From: Leucobacter sp. G161 | Lineage (GTDB): Bacteria > Actinomycetota > Actinomycetes > Actinomycetales > Microbacteriaceae | NCBI RefSeq assembly: GCF_001482305.1 | Contig: NZ_LOHP01000067.1 | Span: 1 to 64,000 of the forward strand | DNA: 64,000 bases | Direction of reading: 5' to 3' | Position numbers and translations under genes: made by a program | In this document: positions 8,559-16,566 of the stretch, in pieces | Layout: each line of letters opens with the position of its first letter | Position numbering within the stretch: position 1 is the first letter of the stretch | The notes under the pieces: model-generated | The model's input: only the letters and a program-made list of their open reading frames with translations | What the model was told of the DNA's origin: nothing | The model's database searches: none

Positions 8559-9488
8559 TCACCGGCGGCTCGGGGGTGCTGTGGCTGTGTCGACCGCGTC
8601 AGCTGCGGCCTCGACTGCGGCCCGCGTCTCGGGGTCGGCGAGGTCGGCTTGCAGTCGCACGGCCTGACTGAACGCGGTGCGGATCCGCTCGTCCCTCGCG
8701 GTGCTGTCGGTCGCCGCGTTCCAGTATGCAGCCGCAAACAGGTTGTTCCGGTGGTGCCCGTGCGCGGCGAGGGTCTTGCGTGCGGCAGCAGTGACGGTCG
8801 CTTCGGCGGCAACCCAGCTCTGCAGTGAGCCAGGAGCGTGGCCAGGGCTTGCGCCCGGGCCACGCCCGGCGCCAGAGCCCGCGGACGAGAGGCGCGCGAG
8901 CAGCTCGACGAGTGCGGATTGCAGTTCCGCGGCAGTCCAGGGCTCGCCCGTGCGCAGGGAAACCGCAAGCCCCGGGTGCTCGGGGATGACCGCGGAAGCG
9001 TCGGCTGCGGTCGGTGCGTGTAGCAGCGCGTGCACTCGGTGGTGCGAGGGGAACGCGCGCACGATCGAGGAAGCGGCGGGGAGCGCGCTCGCGTCGGCGA
9101 CGATGAGGTGGACGGTGATGCCGTCGCCGATTGCGTGCTCGCGGCGCACGGCGTGCACTTCGATCCGCTCGCCGGGCTGCACGGCCGCGAGCCAGGGGGA
9201 GAGTACGCCGCCCTCGTGCCGCAGCACGTCGAACTCGACCGTGTCTGGCCCAGGCCTGTTCGACACTGTCATTGCCCGCAGCACGGGCGCCCCGTCGCTT
9301 CCTGGCAACGCAACCTTGATGCCGTCGGCTGGCAGGGTGGGTTCGTACTCTGCGAACTCGGGCGCGACCACCGTCACCCGGGTGTAGTTCGGGCTCAGAT
9401 CGCGAAGAGCAGTCACCGTTGCGGTGGCCGAGACGGGGAAGCGGGAGCGCTGGCTGAGCTCCCTGATGCGGTGACGGATCGTGGTCAT
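8559..9488 (-). CDS. Siderophore-interacting protein (FAD-dependent ferric-siderophore reductase)
   Basis: 309 residues with the SIP architecture: an N-terminal FAD-binding barrel (about 10-115), then an NAD(P)H-binding-like domain ending in the AARKTLAAHGHH...AYWN segment typical of the family. It would reduce ferric siderophore to release Fe2+ in the cytosol. The usual FAD motif RxYTxR reads RAMTVS here, with Met replacing Tyr and Ser replacing the second Arg. A Gly/Pro/Ala-rich insertion lies near residue 225 and a short Ala/Asp-rich tail follows. ATG at 9488 overlaps the stop of the upstream ABC gene (ATGA), so it is the last gene of a three-gene operon. In mycobacteria this domain is fused to IrtA. 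Confidence 0.85.
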   Translation of the reverse strand: MTTIRHRIRELSQRSRFPVSATATVTALRDLSPNYTRVTVVAPEFAEYEPTLPADGIKVALPGSDGAPVLRAMTVSNRPGPDTVEFDVLRHEGGVLSPWLAAVQPGERIEVHAVRREHAIGDGITVHLIVADASALPAASSIVRAFPSHHRVHALLHAPTAADASAVIPEHPGLAVSLRTGEPWTAAELQSALVELLARLSSAGSGAGRGPGASPGHAPGSLQSWVAAEATVTAAARKTLAAHGHHRNNLFAAAYWNAATDSTARDERIRTAFSQAVRLQADLADPETRAAVEAAADAVDTATAPPSRR

Positions 9489-11125
9489 GGGGTCTGCGGT
9501 CCTTCCAGAGTGATCGTACGATCGGGGCGCCAAATGCTCGGGTCGCGGTGCGTGACGACCAGGAGGGTGCTGTCGAGCCCCTCGAATGCGGCGGCGACGA
9601 GCCGCTCCGTGTGTTCGTCGAGCGCTGAGGTTGCCTCGTCGAGGACGAAGATCGGTGCGCGCTTGAGGAGCGCCCGCGCGATCGCGACGCGCTGGCGCTC
9701 GCCGCCGGACAGCCGCTGCCCGTGTGTGCCGACGTGCTGGTGGAGGCCGAGGGGATCGCGGTCTATGACTGGGGCCAGCTGCGCCCCGTCGGCCGCTGCC
9801 GCGAGCTCTTCCTCGGACGCGGTGGGATTCCCGAGCCGAATGTTGTCGGCGAGCGAACCGCTGAACACGACGGGATCCTGCGGCACGTACGCGACGCGGG
9901 CCGTGATGTCAGCCTCACGCAGAGCGGTGAGCGGAACGCCTCCGAGCGTGATGTCCCCGCCGGCCGGGTCGTCGAAGCGCAGCAGTAGACCGAGGAGCGT
10001 GCTTTTGCCCGAGCCGCTCGGGCCGGTGACGTGGACGCGGGCCCCGGCTGGAATGTTCGCGGAGAGTCCGGCGAGCACGGGGGCCTGGCTGAGGTCGCGA
10101 ATACTGAGGTCGTGACCGATGAGCGGGCGCGGTGCGCCTGCGGGGGTGGGGAGCGTTGGCGCGTCAATGATCGCGCGGTATGCGTCGGTGTGTGCCCGGA
10201 GCTCAGTGAGCGCGATGCCGCTCAGCGCGAGGTCGTCGATCGGGGCGCTCGCTCGGGCGGTGAGCACAAGCAGCGCGAGTGCTGCGGCCGGCTCGGCGAA
10301 GCCGCCGGTCACCGTCAGAAACAGCAGTGCCCCGGCGAGGGGCAGCGCGCTTGCGATACCCGACAGCAGCGTGGCGGGGGCCGCCGCACGGTTGGTGCGG
10401 GCCATCGCGCGCTCCTGTTCAGCCCATGCCGTCTCTGCCCGCTCGAGTGCACGGGTAGGGCCCGCGGTGGTGCGCAGCAGCTCGAGGTTGTCGACGAGCT
10501 CGACTGTCGCAGCGGTCGCGGCCGTCTCGAGTGTGTGTCGATCCGCATCGGCTCGCGCAAGCGCCCGCTGCGCGAAGGCCTGCACTGCGAGCGCGATGAG
10601 CAGCAGGCCGAGCATGAGGAGGGCAGCTGCGGCGCCCACGACGATCCACACGGCGACGACGAGCAGCAGTGGGATGAGCGGCGAGAGCACGAGCAGTTGC
10701 AGCTGGTGCGCGGGGACACTCATGAGCGACGGGATAGCGCGCCCAGAGGTTGTCGTCACGAGGGCGCGGGTCGCGGGGGTGAACCACGAGAGCTTGGCGC
10801 GGTTGAGCGCCCCGCCGAGGCCCGCGTAGAGGTCGCCAGCGAGGCGCGCGCCCGCGAGGTAGCCCGCGCGTGACACGAGCACGGTCACGAGCAGCGAGGA
10901 GGCGGCGACAGTGACGACGAGGACGACGCCACCGCCGTCCCGGATCGCGAGCGCGAGGCACGTGTATGCCGAGACCTCGACGAGCGCGACGAGCGCCCAC
11001 CCGGCAGCGACGACTGCGAGTCTGCGTCTTGCTGCGGGTGGCAGCGCCGCGAGTGCGGAGCCGGCGGATCCGGGTGCGGGGGAGGTCGCGTTCGCCGGCG
11101 GCTGCCCGCTCATCGTGTCGGTCAT
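9485..11125 (-). CDS. ABC half-transporter, IrtB-like (siderophore)
   Basis: 546 residues: an exporter-fold transmembrane domain (about 25-310, six helices) fused to a nucleotide-binding domain. Walker A is TGPSGSGKST, the signature is LSGGERQR, and Walker B with the catalytic Glu is FVLDEATSALD, followed by the switch His in VVTHRD, so the ATPase looks intact. It pairs with the half-transporter encoded directly upstream (4-nt ATGA overlap) and is coupled to the SIP gene. By analogy with IrtAB and YbtPQ, which have exporter folds but import siderophores, the pair probably imports ferric siderophore; export cannot be excluded from sequence. Confidence 0.85.
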   Translation of the reverse strand: MTDTMSGQPPANATSPAPGSAGSALAALPPAARRRLAVVAAGWALVALVEVSAYTCLALAIRDGGGVVLVVTVAASSLLVTVLVSRAGYLAGARLAGDLYAGLGGALNRAKLSWFTPATRALVTTTSGRAIPSLMSVPAHQLQLLVLSPLIPLLLVVAVWIVVGAAAALLMLGLLLIALAVQAFAQRALARADADRHTLETAATAATVELVDNLELLRTTAGPTRALERAETAWAEQERAMARTNRAAAPATLLSGIASALPLAGALLFLTVTGGFAEPAAALALLVLTARASAPIDDLALSGIALTELRAHTDAYRAIIDAPTLPTPAGAPRPLIGHDLSIRDLSQAPVLAGLSANIPAGARVHVTGPSGSGKSTLLGLLLRFDDPAGGDITLGGVPLTALREADITARVAYVPQDPVVFSGSLADNIRLGNPTASEEELAAAADGAQLAPVIDRDPLGLHQHVGTHGQRLSGGERQRVAIARALLKRAPIFVLDEATSALDEHTERLVAAAFEGLDSTLLVVTHRDPSIWRPDRTITLEGPQTP

Positions 11126-12729
11126 CGTGCGATTCCTTCTGTGATCGGGTGTGCGGGGGCGATCGCGCAGCGCCTGTCGGCGCGGGCGGCGAGCCGTGGA
11201 TCGTGGGTGACGACGACAACCGCTCGGCCCTCGTCGTGGGCAAGACGCTCGAGCTCGTCCCAGAGTCGCTCCGCGGTCGTGGCGTCGAGTGCGCTTGTCG
11301 GCTCGTCCGCGAGGATCACGGAGGCAGGCGAGAGGAAGGCGCGCGCGATCGCGAGCCGCTGCCGCTCGCCGCCTGAGAGGGTGCGGGACGCCGCCGACAG
11401 CGGAGCATCGAGCTGGGCCCGCTCGAGCGCGGCTGCGCAGTCGGCTGGGGTAGCGAGCGGTGCAACGAGCCGTAGATTGTCGAGGACGGTCGCCGAGAGG
11501 GGTGGGACGGCCTGCGGGATGAGGAACGCTGCTCCCGCGAGGGCGTCCTCGGTCAGGGCCGCGAGGTCGCTGCCGCCGATGCTCACGGTGCCCGTGGTAG
11601 GGGTTTCGAGGCCCGCCAGCAGTCGGAGGATGGTGCTCTTGCCAGCGCCGCTCGGCCCGGTGATCGCCGTGATCGCGCCAGCGGGGGCGCGTAGGGTTGC
11701 GTCGGCGAGCAGTTGCCTGTCGCCCACCGTGAGCGAGAGGCCGGCCGCGATCACGCCCGAGCCATCGTCGGTGAAGGCGGCATTGCCGCGGGGGAGTAGG
11801 GGCTCGGCGAGCAGCTCGCCTATGCGGGTCGCCGCCGCACGGCCGCTCGTGACGTAGTCGAGGCCGTGGCCGAGGCGCAGCGCTGGGGTGACGAGCGCGA
11901 GGCCGAGGAGCAGGATTGCGGCGAGCGTCGCAGTGTCCTCCGACGCACCGACCGCGTAGGCAATCGCGTAGCTCGCGACAGCCTGCAGCAGGGCGACCGC
12001 GACAGCCGCCGGGGTGGCGACGCGTTTCACCCAGGCGACCATGCCGCTCGTGAAGCGGTGGGTCGCGTTGGTGTAGTCGGCGAGCGCCCCGCTGGCCGTT
12101 CCGAAGCTGCGGAAGATGTGGATCCCACGCGCGTAGTCGTCAACTGCGGTCGTGATCTCGCCCATCACTCGGCCGCGTTCCTCGCCGTGCTTCGCGGACA
12201 GCTTCGGCAGCACCGCGAGGTACGCGATCGCGGCGATGACACCGGGGATGAGCGCGAGGAGTGCGAGCGGCCCGGCGAGCGCGAGCAGCAGTGCGACCGC
12301 GCAGATCGGCACGACGATCATCGTTGCAACCTCGGCTGGCAGGTGCGCGATCATGTGGTGCAGTGCCGAGACGTCGTCGGCGACCAGCCGGCGGAGCCTA
12401 TCGGTCGTAAACGTCGTCAACCGTGTGGCGGGCAGCCGGAGGGTGTGCGCTGCGATTTCGCGCCTGAGCCGTGCCTCGAACTTTGCCTCTGCGGCGTGCG
12501 CGAGCCAAGAGGCCGCCGCTGCGAGCGCCGCCGCGAGCAGCAGCGCGGCGCAGACGGCGGCGGCCGTGCCGGGCGATGGATCGTCGATCATCGAGACGAC
12601 GCCCCAGGTGGCCGCGAGGCCAGCCACCCCCGACAGCGTCGCGCCGATCACGGCGAGCGTGAGCGCTGGGATCGAGTCGCGAAGGGCGGGGTGAACGCGC
12701 GGGTCGAAGAATGCATGCGTAGTTGTCAC
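11122..12729 (-). CDS. ABC half-transporter, IrtA-like without SIP domain
   Basis: 535 residues with a six-helix transmembrane domain and a C-terminal nucleotide-binding domain: Walker A TGPSGAGKST, signature LSGGERQR, Walker B ILADEPTSALD, switch His in VVVTHDP. It is the first gene of the operon with its partner half-transporter and the stand-alone SIP. The 56-bp gap to the divergent tetR gene contains a 12-bp palindrome and an iron-box-like sequence, so expression is probably repressed by the TetR protein and/or by iron. Confidence 0.85.
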   Translation of the reverse strand: MTTTHAFFDPRVHPALRDSIPALTLAVIGATLSGVAGLAATWGVVSMIDDPSPGTAAAVCAALLLAAALAAAASWLAHAAEAKFEARLRREIAAHTLRLPATRLTTFTTDRLRRLVADDVSALHHMIAHLPAEVATMIVVPICAVALLLALAGPLALLALIPGVIAAIAYLAVLPKLSAKHGEERGRVMGEITTAVDDYARGIHIFRSFGTASGALADYTNATHRFTSGMVAWVKRVATPAAVAVALLQAVASYAIAYAVGASEDTATLAAILLLGLALVTPALRLGHGLDYVTSGRAAATRIGELLAEPLLPRGNAAFTDDGSGVIAAGLSLTVGDRQLLADATLRAPAGAITAITGPSGAGKSTILRLLAGLETPTTGTVSIGGSDLAALTEDALAGAAFLIPQAVPPLSATVLDNLRLVAPLATPADCAAALERAQLDAPLSAASRTLSGGERQRLAIARAFLSPASVILADEPTSALDATTAERLWDELERLAHDEGRAVVVVTHDPRLAARADRRCAIAPAHPITEGIAR

Positions 12730-12738
12730 GCCAAGAAG

Positions 12739-12750
12739 TATACGCGTATA
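12739..12750. promoter_or_regulatory. 12-bp palindrome, candidate TetR operator
   Basis: TATACGCGTATA is a perfect palindrome in the gap between the divergent ABC operon and tetR, 10 nt from the ABC start. It would control both directions. Confidence 0.5.
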
Positions 12751-12751
12751 G

Positions 12752-12770
12752 TAAGGCTGACCTAACCAAC
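12752..12770. promoter_or_regulatory. Possible IdeR/DtxR iron box
   Basis: By eye, 13 of 19 positions match the DtxR/IdeR consensus (TTAGGTTAGCCTAACCTAA), with the CTAACC half perfect. The siderophore genes on both sides make iron repression plausible. It directly adjoins the 12-bp palindrome. Confidence 0.45.
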
Positions 12771-12784
12771 ATCAGAGGAACTTT

Positions 12785-13384
12785 ATGAGCAAGCTTGACC
12801 ACGATCTCATCGTCGATGAAGCCATGCGCATGATCGAGGCAGACGGCGAGGCCGGGCTGTCAATGCGCTCGCTCGCCGCAGGCCTAAACGTCACGCCGAT
12901 GGCGCTCTACCGCTACTTCGCCGACCGCGACGCGCTGCTGCTCGCACTCGTCGTACGCGTCTCCGAAACGCTCGAATTCCCCGAGCGCACGAGCGACCCG
13001 CGCGCCGACGCGGTGGCCCTCGCCCTTACCCTCCACGACTTTCTCGCGCTCCACCCCTGGATGATCCGCCTCATTTCGACAGGCAGGCTCGCGAGCCCGG
13101 CCGGCATGCGGTTTCCCGAGGGCTTTCTTGACTGCGCGGCGGCCGCAGGGCTTGACGACGAGCGCGCATTCCTGTTCTACCGCACCATGCTCGCCGCGAT
13201 CCTCGGCGCCGCAACGATCACCTCTGCAGCGCCGGCCGGCGCGCCCAGCTCGCTGCCAGACACCTCCGCGGTCGGCCCCCTCCCGCGCGTGACGGGTCTC
13301 GCGTCGCGGTGGACCGAACTCGACCGGGCAGCGACCCCTGCCGCGATTCTCGCCGCGATAGCTGCGACGCTGCAAGCCTCCTAG
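12785..13384 (+). CDS. TetR-family regulator of the siderophore locus
   Basis: 199 residues. The N-terminal HTH (about 9-50) contains LSMRSLAAGLNVTPMALYRYF, typical of TetR proteins. The C-terminal domain is Ala-rich with no recognised ligand signature. AGAGGA (12774-12779) sits 5 nt before ATG. It diverges from the IrtAB-like operon and precedes the FecB-type lipoprotein by 29 nt, so it is placed to control both iron-uptake arms, probably through the 12-bp palindrome in its own promoter. Confidence 0.85.
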   Translation: MSKLDHDLIVDEAMRMIEADGEAGLSMRSLAAGLNVTPMALYRYFADRDALLLALVVRVSETLEFPERTSDPRADAVALALTLHDFLALHPWMIRLISTGRLASPAGMRFPEGFLDCAAAAGLDDERAFLFYRTMLAAILGAATITSAAPAGAPSSLPDTSAVGPLPRVTGLASRWTELDRAATPAAILAAIAATLQAS

Positions 13385-13413
13385 CCACAGCACCACACAG
13401 AGAAAGAAGCACA

Positions 13414-14439
13414 ATGTCCCTCTCCCTCGCTCACCGCAGGGCCCTCCCCGCGCTCGCAACGCTCGTCACCGGCGCCCTGCTGCTCGCCGGCTGCGCCAAC
13501 GCGCAAGACGATTCGGACGCGCAACCCGCGCCCGCCGCAGCGAGCGCCGGCTTCCCCGTCACGCTCGAGAACGCCTACGGCGAGGTCACGATCCCGGCCA
13601 AACCCGAACGAGTCGCGACCCTGGGCTATGCGGACGTCGCGCTCGCCTCAGCACTCGGGGCAAACGTTGTCGTCGCGCCCGAGTCGTTCACGAGCATCTC
13701 GGGCTCAGGCAGCGAGAAAAACCTGCCGTACATTGATGCCCTCCCTGACAGCACCGTATGGGTGAACCCGATGAGCGTGAACGTTGAGCAGGTGGCATCG
13801 GCGAGGCCCGACATCATCCTCGCGACCGCGGCCTTCACGCTCGATGAGAAGCTCTACGACCAGCTGAGCGACATAGCGCCCGTCGTCACATACAGCGAGG
13901 CACTCTACGGTGCGACGAGCGACGACTCGGCGCTGCGTGTTGGCGAGGCCCTCGGCGAGACCGACGGCGCTGAGGCGCTGATCGATCAGGCCGACACCGC
14001 GATCGCCGACCTCCAGGGGGAGCTGCCGAATCTCGACGGCGGCACGTTTCTCTACGGCCAGGCACGCGACGGCGTCGTCGTGATGCTCGTCGAACAGGCG
14101 AACGTCACCGCGCAGTTCATGCAGCGCCTCGGCCTGGTGTCGCTCCCAGCGGTCACCGAACTCGGTGGCACTGGTTCGGTCCCCGGGGCGATCGACGTCA
14201 GCGTCGAGCAGGCGCCGCTGTTCAACGACGCAGGGGTGCTGTTCATGACGTTCCAGTCTGACGCGCTGCAGGCGAAGTTCGAGAACGACCCCATCGTGTC
14301 CGCCCAGCCGATCATGTCAGAGCGCTACGTGCCAGTCGGGCTCGAGGCGGCCACCGCGCTGCAAGATCCGAACGTCGCATCGGTGCCGTGGCTCCTCAGT
14401 GAGCTTCGCCCCGGCCTCGAACTCATTCCGGCGAAGTGA
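13414..14439 (+). CDS. FecB-type iron-siderophore substrate-binding lipoprotein
   Basis: 341 residues. A signal peptide ends in the lipobox LLAGC, so Cys27 is lipidated and the protein is tethered outside the membrane. The mature part begins with the usual ENAYGEVTIPAKPERVATLG segment of periplasmic-binding (class III, FecB/FhuD) proteins. It would capture a ferric siderophore and deliver it to the two permeases encoded next. The gene ends in a GTGA overlap with the first permease, so translation is coupled. The ATG at 13414 lies directly before the signal peptide; the RBS is weak (GAAAGAAG). Confidence 0.9.
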   Translation: MSLSLAHRRALPALATLVTGALLLAGCANAQDDSDAQPAPAAASAGFPVTLENAYGEVTIPAKPERVATLGYADVALASALGANVVVAPESFTSISGSGSEKNLPYIDALPDSTVWVNPMSVNVEQVASARPDIILATAAFTLDEKLYDQLSDIAPVVTYSEALYGATSDDSALRVGEALGETDGAEALIDQADTAIADLQGELPNLDGGTFLYGQARDGVVVMLVEQANVTAQFMQRLGLVSLPAVTELGGTGSVPGAIDVSVEQAPLFNDAGVLFMTFQSDALQAKFENDPIVSAQPIMSERYVPVGLEAATALQDPNVASVPWLLSELRPGLELIPAK

Positions 14440-15464
14440 CGACAACGCTCCGAGAGGCGCAGCGAGCCGCAGGCGTCGCCCGGCCCCGCGCGCTTCGCCT
14501 TCTCGGAGCGGGTATCGCCTGTGTCGTTGTGCTCTGCGCACTGGCCGTGCTGAGTGTGTTCGTTGGCTCCCGGCCGGTCACGCCTGGGGAGCTCGGCGCG
14601 CTCCTCGCGGGTGAGGCGAGTGACGACCTCACCACGCTCGTGCTGCAGGTGCGCGTGCCGCGCACGCTCGCGGCCATTGTCGTTGGCGCCGCGCTCGCTG
14701 CGGCAGGTGCCCTCATGCAAGGCATGACCCGCAATCCGCTCGCCGACCCGGGCCTCCTTGGTGTGAGCTCTGGCGCCGCGTTCGCTGTCGTCATCGGGAT
14801 GAGCGCGTGGGGGATAAGCTCGGCAACTGGCATCGCCGCGCTCGCCGTCGCGGGGGCCGGCATCGTCACCGCGATCGTGCTCGTGCTCGGTCTCCGTGGC
14901 AAGGGCGACGGTTCCAGGCTCATTCTTGCTGGCGTCGCATTCAGCATGACCGTCGCCGGCATGCAGGCAGCCATCACGCTCCTCAACCCACGAATGCTCG
15001 ACGCCATGCGCGCGTGGTCGGCTGGCTCGCTCGCGAGCCCGAACCATGCAGTGCTCTGGCAGAGCCTCCCCGTCCTTCTCAGCGGCGTCGTGCTCGCGCT
15101 GGTGCTCGCCCGACCGCTCAACGCGCTCGCGCTCGGTGACGACCTCGCCCAGGGCCTTGGGACGCACCCGCTGCTCACACGCGCGGGGACGGGGCTCGCG
15201 ACCGCGTGCCTCGTCGGTGGGGCGACGGCGATCGCCGGTCCGCTCGGCTTCGTCGGCCTCATGGTGCCGCACCTCGTCAGGCCGTTTACCGGCCCCGACA
15301 CCACGCGCGTGTTGTGTGCCTGCCTCCTCGTCGGCCCGTCACTCGTGCTGCTCGCCGACGTGCTCGCGCGAATCGTGCTCTGGCCCGGTGAGCTCCCGGT
15401 TGGTATCGTCTCTGCTGCGCTGGGCGCCCCCGTGCTGCTCGTGCTCGTGCGGAGAACGAGATGA
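14436..15464 (+). CDS. FecCD-family iron-siderophore ABC permease, subunit 1
   Basis: 342 residues, about nine to ten TM helices. It has the family segment GALMQGMTRNPLADPGLLG and the C-terminal PHLVRPFTGPD loop that docks to the ATPase. Starts at GTG overlapping the lipoprotein stop. It forms a heterodimer with the next gene product and needs an FecE-type ATPase, which is not encoded nearby. Confidence 0.9.
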   Translation: MTTTLREAQRAAGVARPRALRLLGAGIACVVVLCALAVLSVFVGSRPVTPGELGALLAGEASDDLTTLVLQVRVPRTLAAIVVGAALAAAGALMQGMTRNPLADPGLLGVSSGAAFAVVIGMSAWGISSATGIAALAVAGAGIVTAIVLVLGLRGKGDGSRLILAGVAFSMTVAGMQAAITLLNPRMLDAMRAWSAGSLASPNHAVLWQSLPVLLSGVVLALVLARPLNALALGDDLAQGLGTHPLLTRAGTGLATACLVGGATAIAGPLGFVGLMVPHLVRPFTGPDTTRVLCACLLVGPSLVLLADVLARIVLWPGELPVGIVSAALGAPVLLVLVRRTR

Positions 15465-16471
15465 GCCGTGCAGTGGGCGCGGCGCCCCGGTCAACGGCTC
15501 CGAGCGGCGCATGGCGCTGGGCGCTGGGGGCAGCACTCGCCTGCGTCATCCTCGCCGCCGCGCTCGCGACGGGCGACCTTGCGCTGAGCGCACCGGACGT
15601 GTGGGGCGCGCTCGTCGGCGCAGGCGACGATTTCACGGCGACGGTTGTGCGCACCTGGCGTCTTCCGAGAGCGCTTGCCGCAGTGGCGTTCGGTGCCGCA
15701 CTCGGCACATCGGGCGCGATCTTTCAATCCCTGACCCGTAATCCGCTCGGCAGCCCCGACGTGGTTGGGTTTAACACCGGCGCCTACACAGGCGTGCTTG
15801 TCGTGCTCGCGCTGGTTCCCGCGCCCGGTTTCGCGCTGCTGGCCGGGGCCTCGCTCGCCGGCGGGCTCGCTACCGCGGCCATCGTGCTCGCGCTGGCCTC
15901 GCGGGCGGGCATCGGCGGGCGAGCGTTCCTCCTCACGGGTATCGCTGTTGCGGCCGTGCTCGGGGCGTTCAACACCTGGCTCGTCTATAAGACCGACACC
16001 GCGACAGCGACGGTCGGTTCGGTATGGGCTGCCGGCACGCTCGACAGCCTGGGCTGGCAACAGGTGGCGCCGGCCCTCGCCTTGCTTGGGGCGATCGCGC
16101 TTGTAGCCGCGGCGTTCGCCCCAAAGCTGCGAATTCTCGCGCTCGGTGATGATCTCGCGCGGGCGCTCGGCATGCGCGTCACGCTCGTGCGCAACGCGTG
16201 CATCGTGTGCGCGGTTGCGCTCACTGCTGTCACGACCGCTGTCGCCGGTCCGATCGTGTTTGTCGCGCTCGCTGCGCCACACCTCGCGCGCGCTGTGCTC
16301 CCACGGAGCGCTCCGATTCTGGCGGCCGCGCTGACGGGCGGCGTGCTCCTGAGCGCCGCGGACTGGATCGCGGCGCACGCTTTCGCCCCGACGCAGGTGC
16401 CCGTTGGGGCCGTGACGGTCACGCTGGGTGGGGCCTATCTGACACTGTCGATTCTCCTGCGGCGGCGGTAA
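15461..16471 (+). CDS. FecCD-family iron-siderophore ABC permease, subunit 2
   Basis: 336 residues, multiple TM helices, with GAIFQSLTRNPLGSPDVVG, the characteristic BtuC/FecCD segment. ATG overlaps the stop of subunit 1 (ATGA). It ends the visible operon: the next gene, 95 nt on, is a YhgE/Pip protein with its own promoter, where an FecE-type ATPase would normally be expected. An ATPase encoded elsewhere must serve this system. Confidence 0.9.
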   Translation: MSRAVGAAPRSTAPSGAWRWALGAALACVILAAALATGDLALSAPDVWGALVGAGDDFTATVVRTWRLPRALAAVAFGAALGTSGAIFQSLTRNPLGSPDVVGFNTGAYTGVLVVLALVPAPGFALLAGASLAGGLATAAIVLALASRAGIGGRAFLLTGIAVAAVLGAFNTWLVYKTDTATATVGSVWAAGTLDSLGWQQVAPALALLGAIALVAAAFAPKLRILALGDDLARALGMRVTLVRNACIVCAVALTAVTTAVAGPIVFVALAAPHLARAVLPRSAPILAAALTGGVLLSAADWIAAHAFAPTQVPVGAVTVTLGGAYLTLSILLRRR

Positions 16472-16526
16472 GTTGATGGGATCGCGATGGCATCGCGGAC
16501 AGCGAACATCGAAGAAATATCTGTGA

Positions 16527-16548
16527 AGTTGCACACGAGTGTGCAACT
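16527..16548. promoter_or_regulatory. 22-bp palindromic operator upstream of the YhgE/Pip operon
   Basis: AGTTGCACAC and GTGTGCAACT form a perfect 10-bp inverted repeat with a 2-nt centre (GA). A -10 hexamer TATGGT (16555-16560) follows 6 nt later and ends 6 nt before the GTG start at 16567, so the mRNA is probably leaderless. The symmetry and spacing fit a TetR dimer site; the last gene of this operon is a TetR regulator. Confidence 0.8.
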
Positions 16549-16566
16549 AAGCGGTATGGTTTTTCT

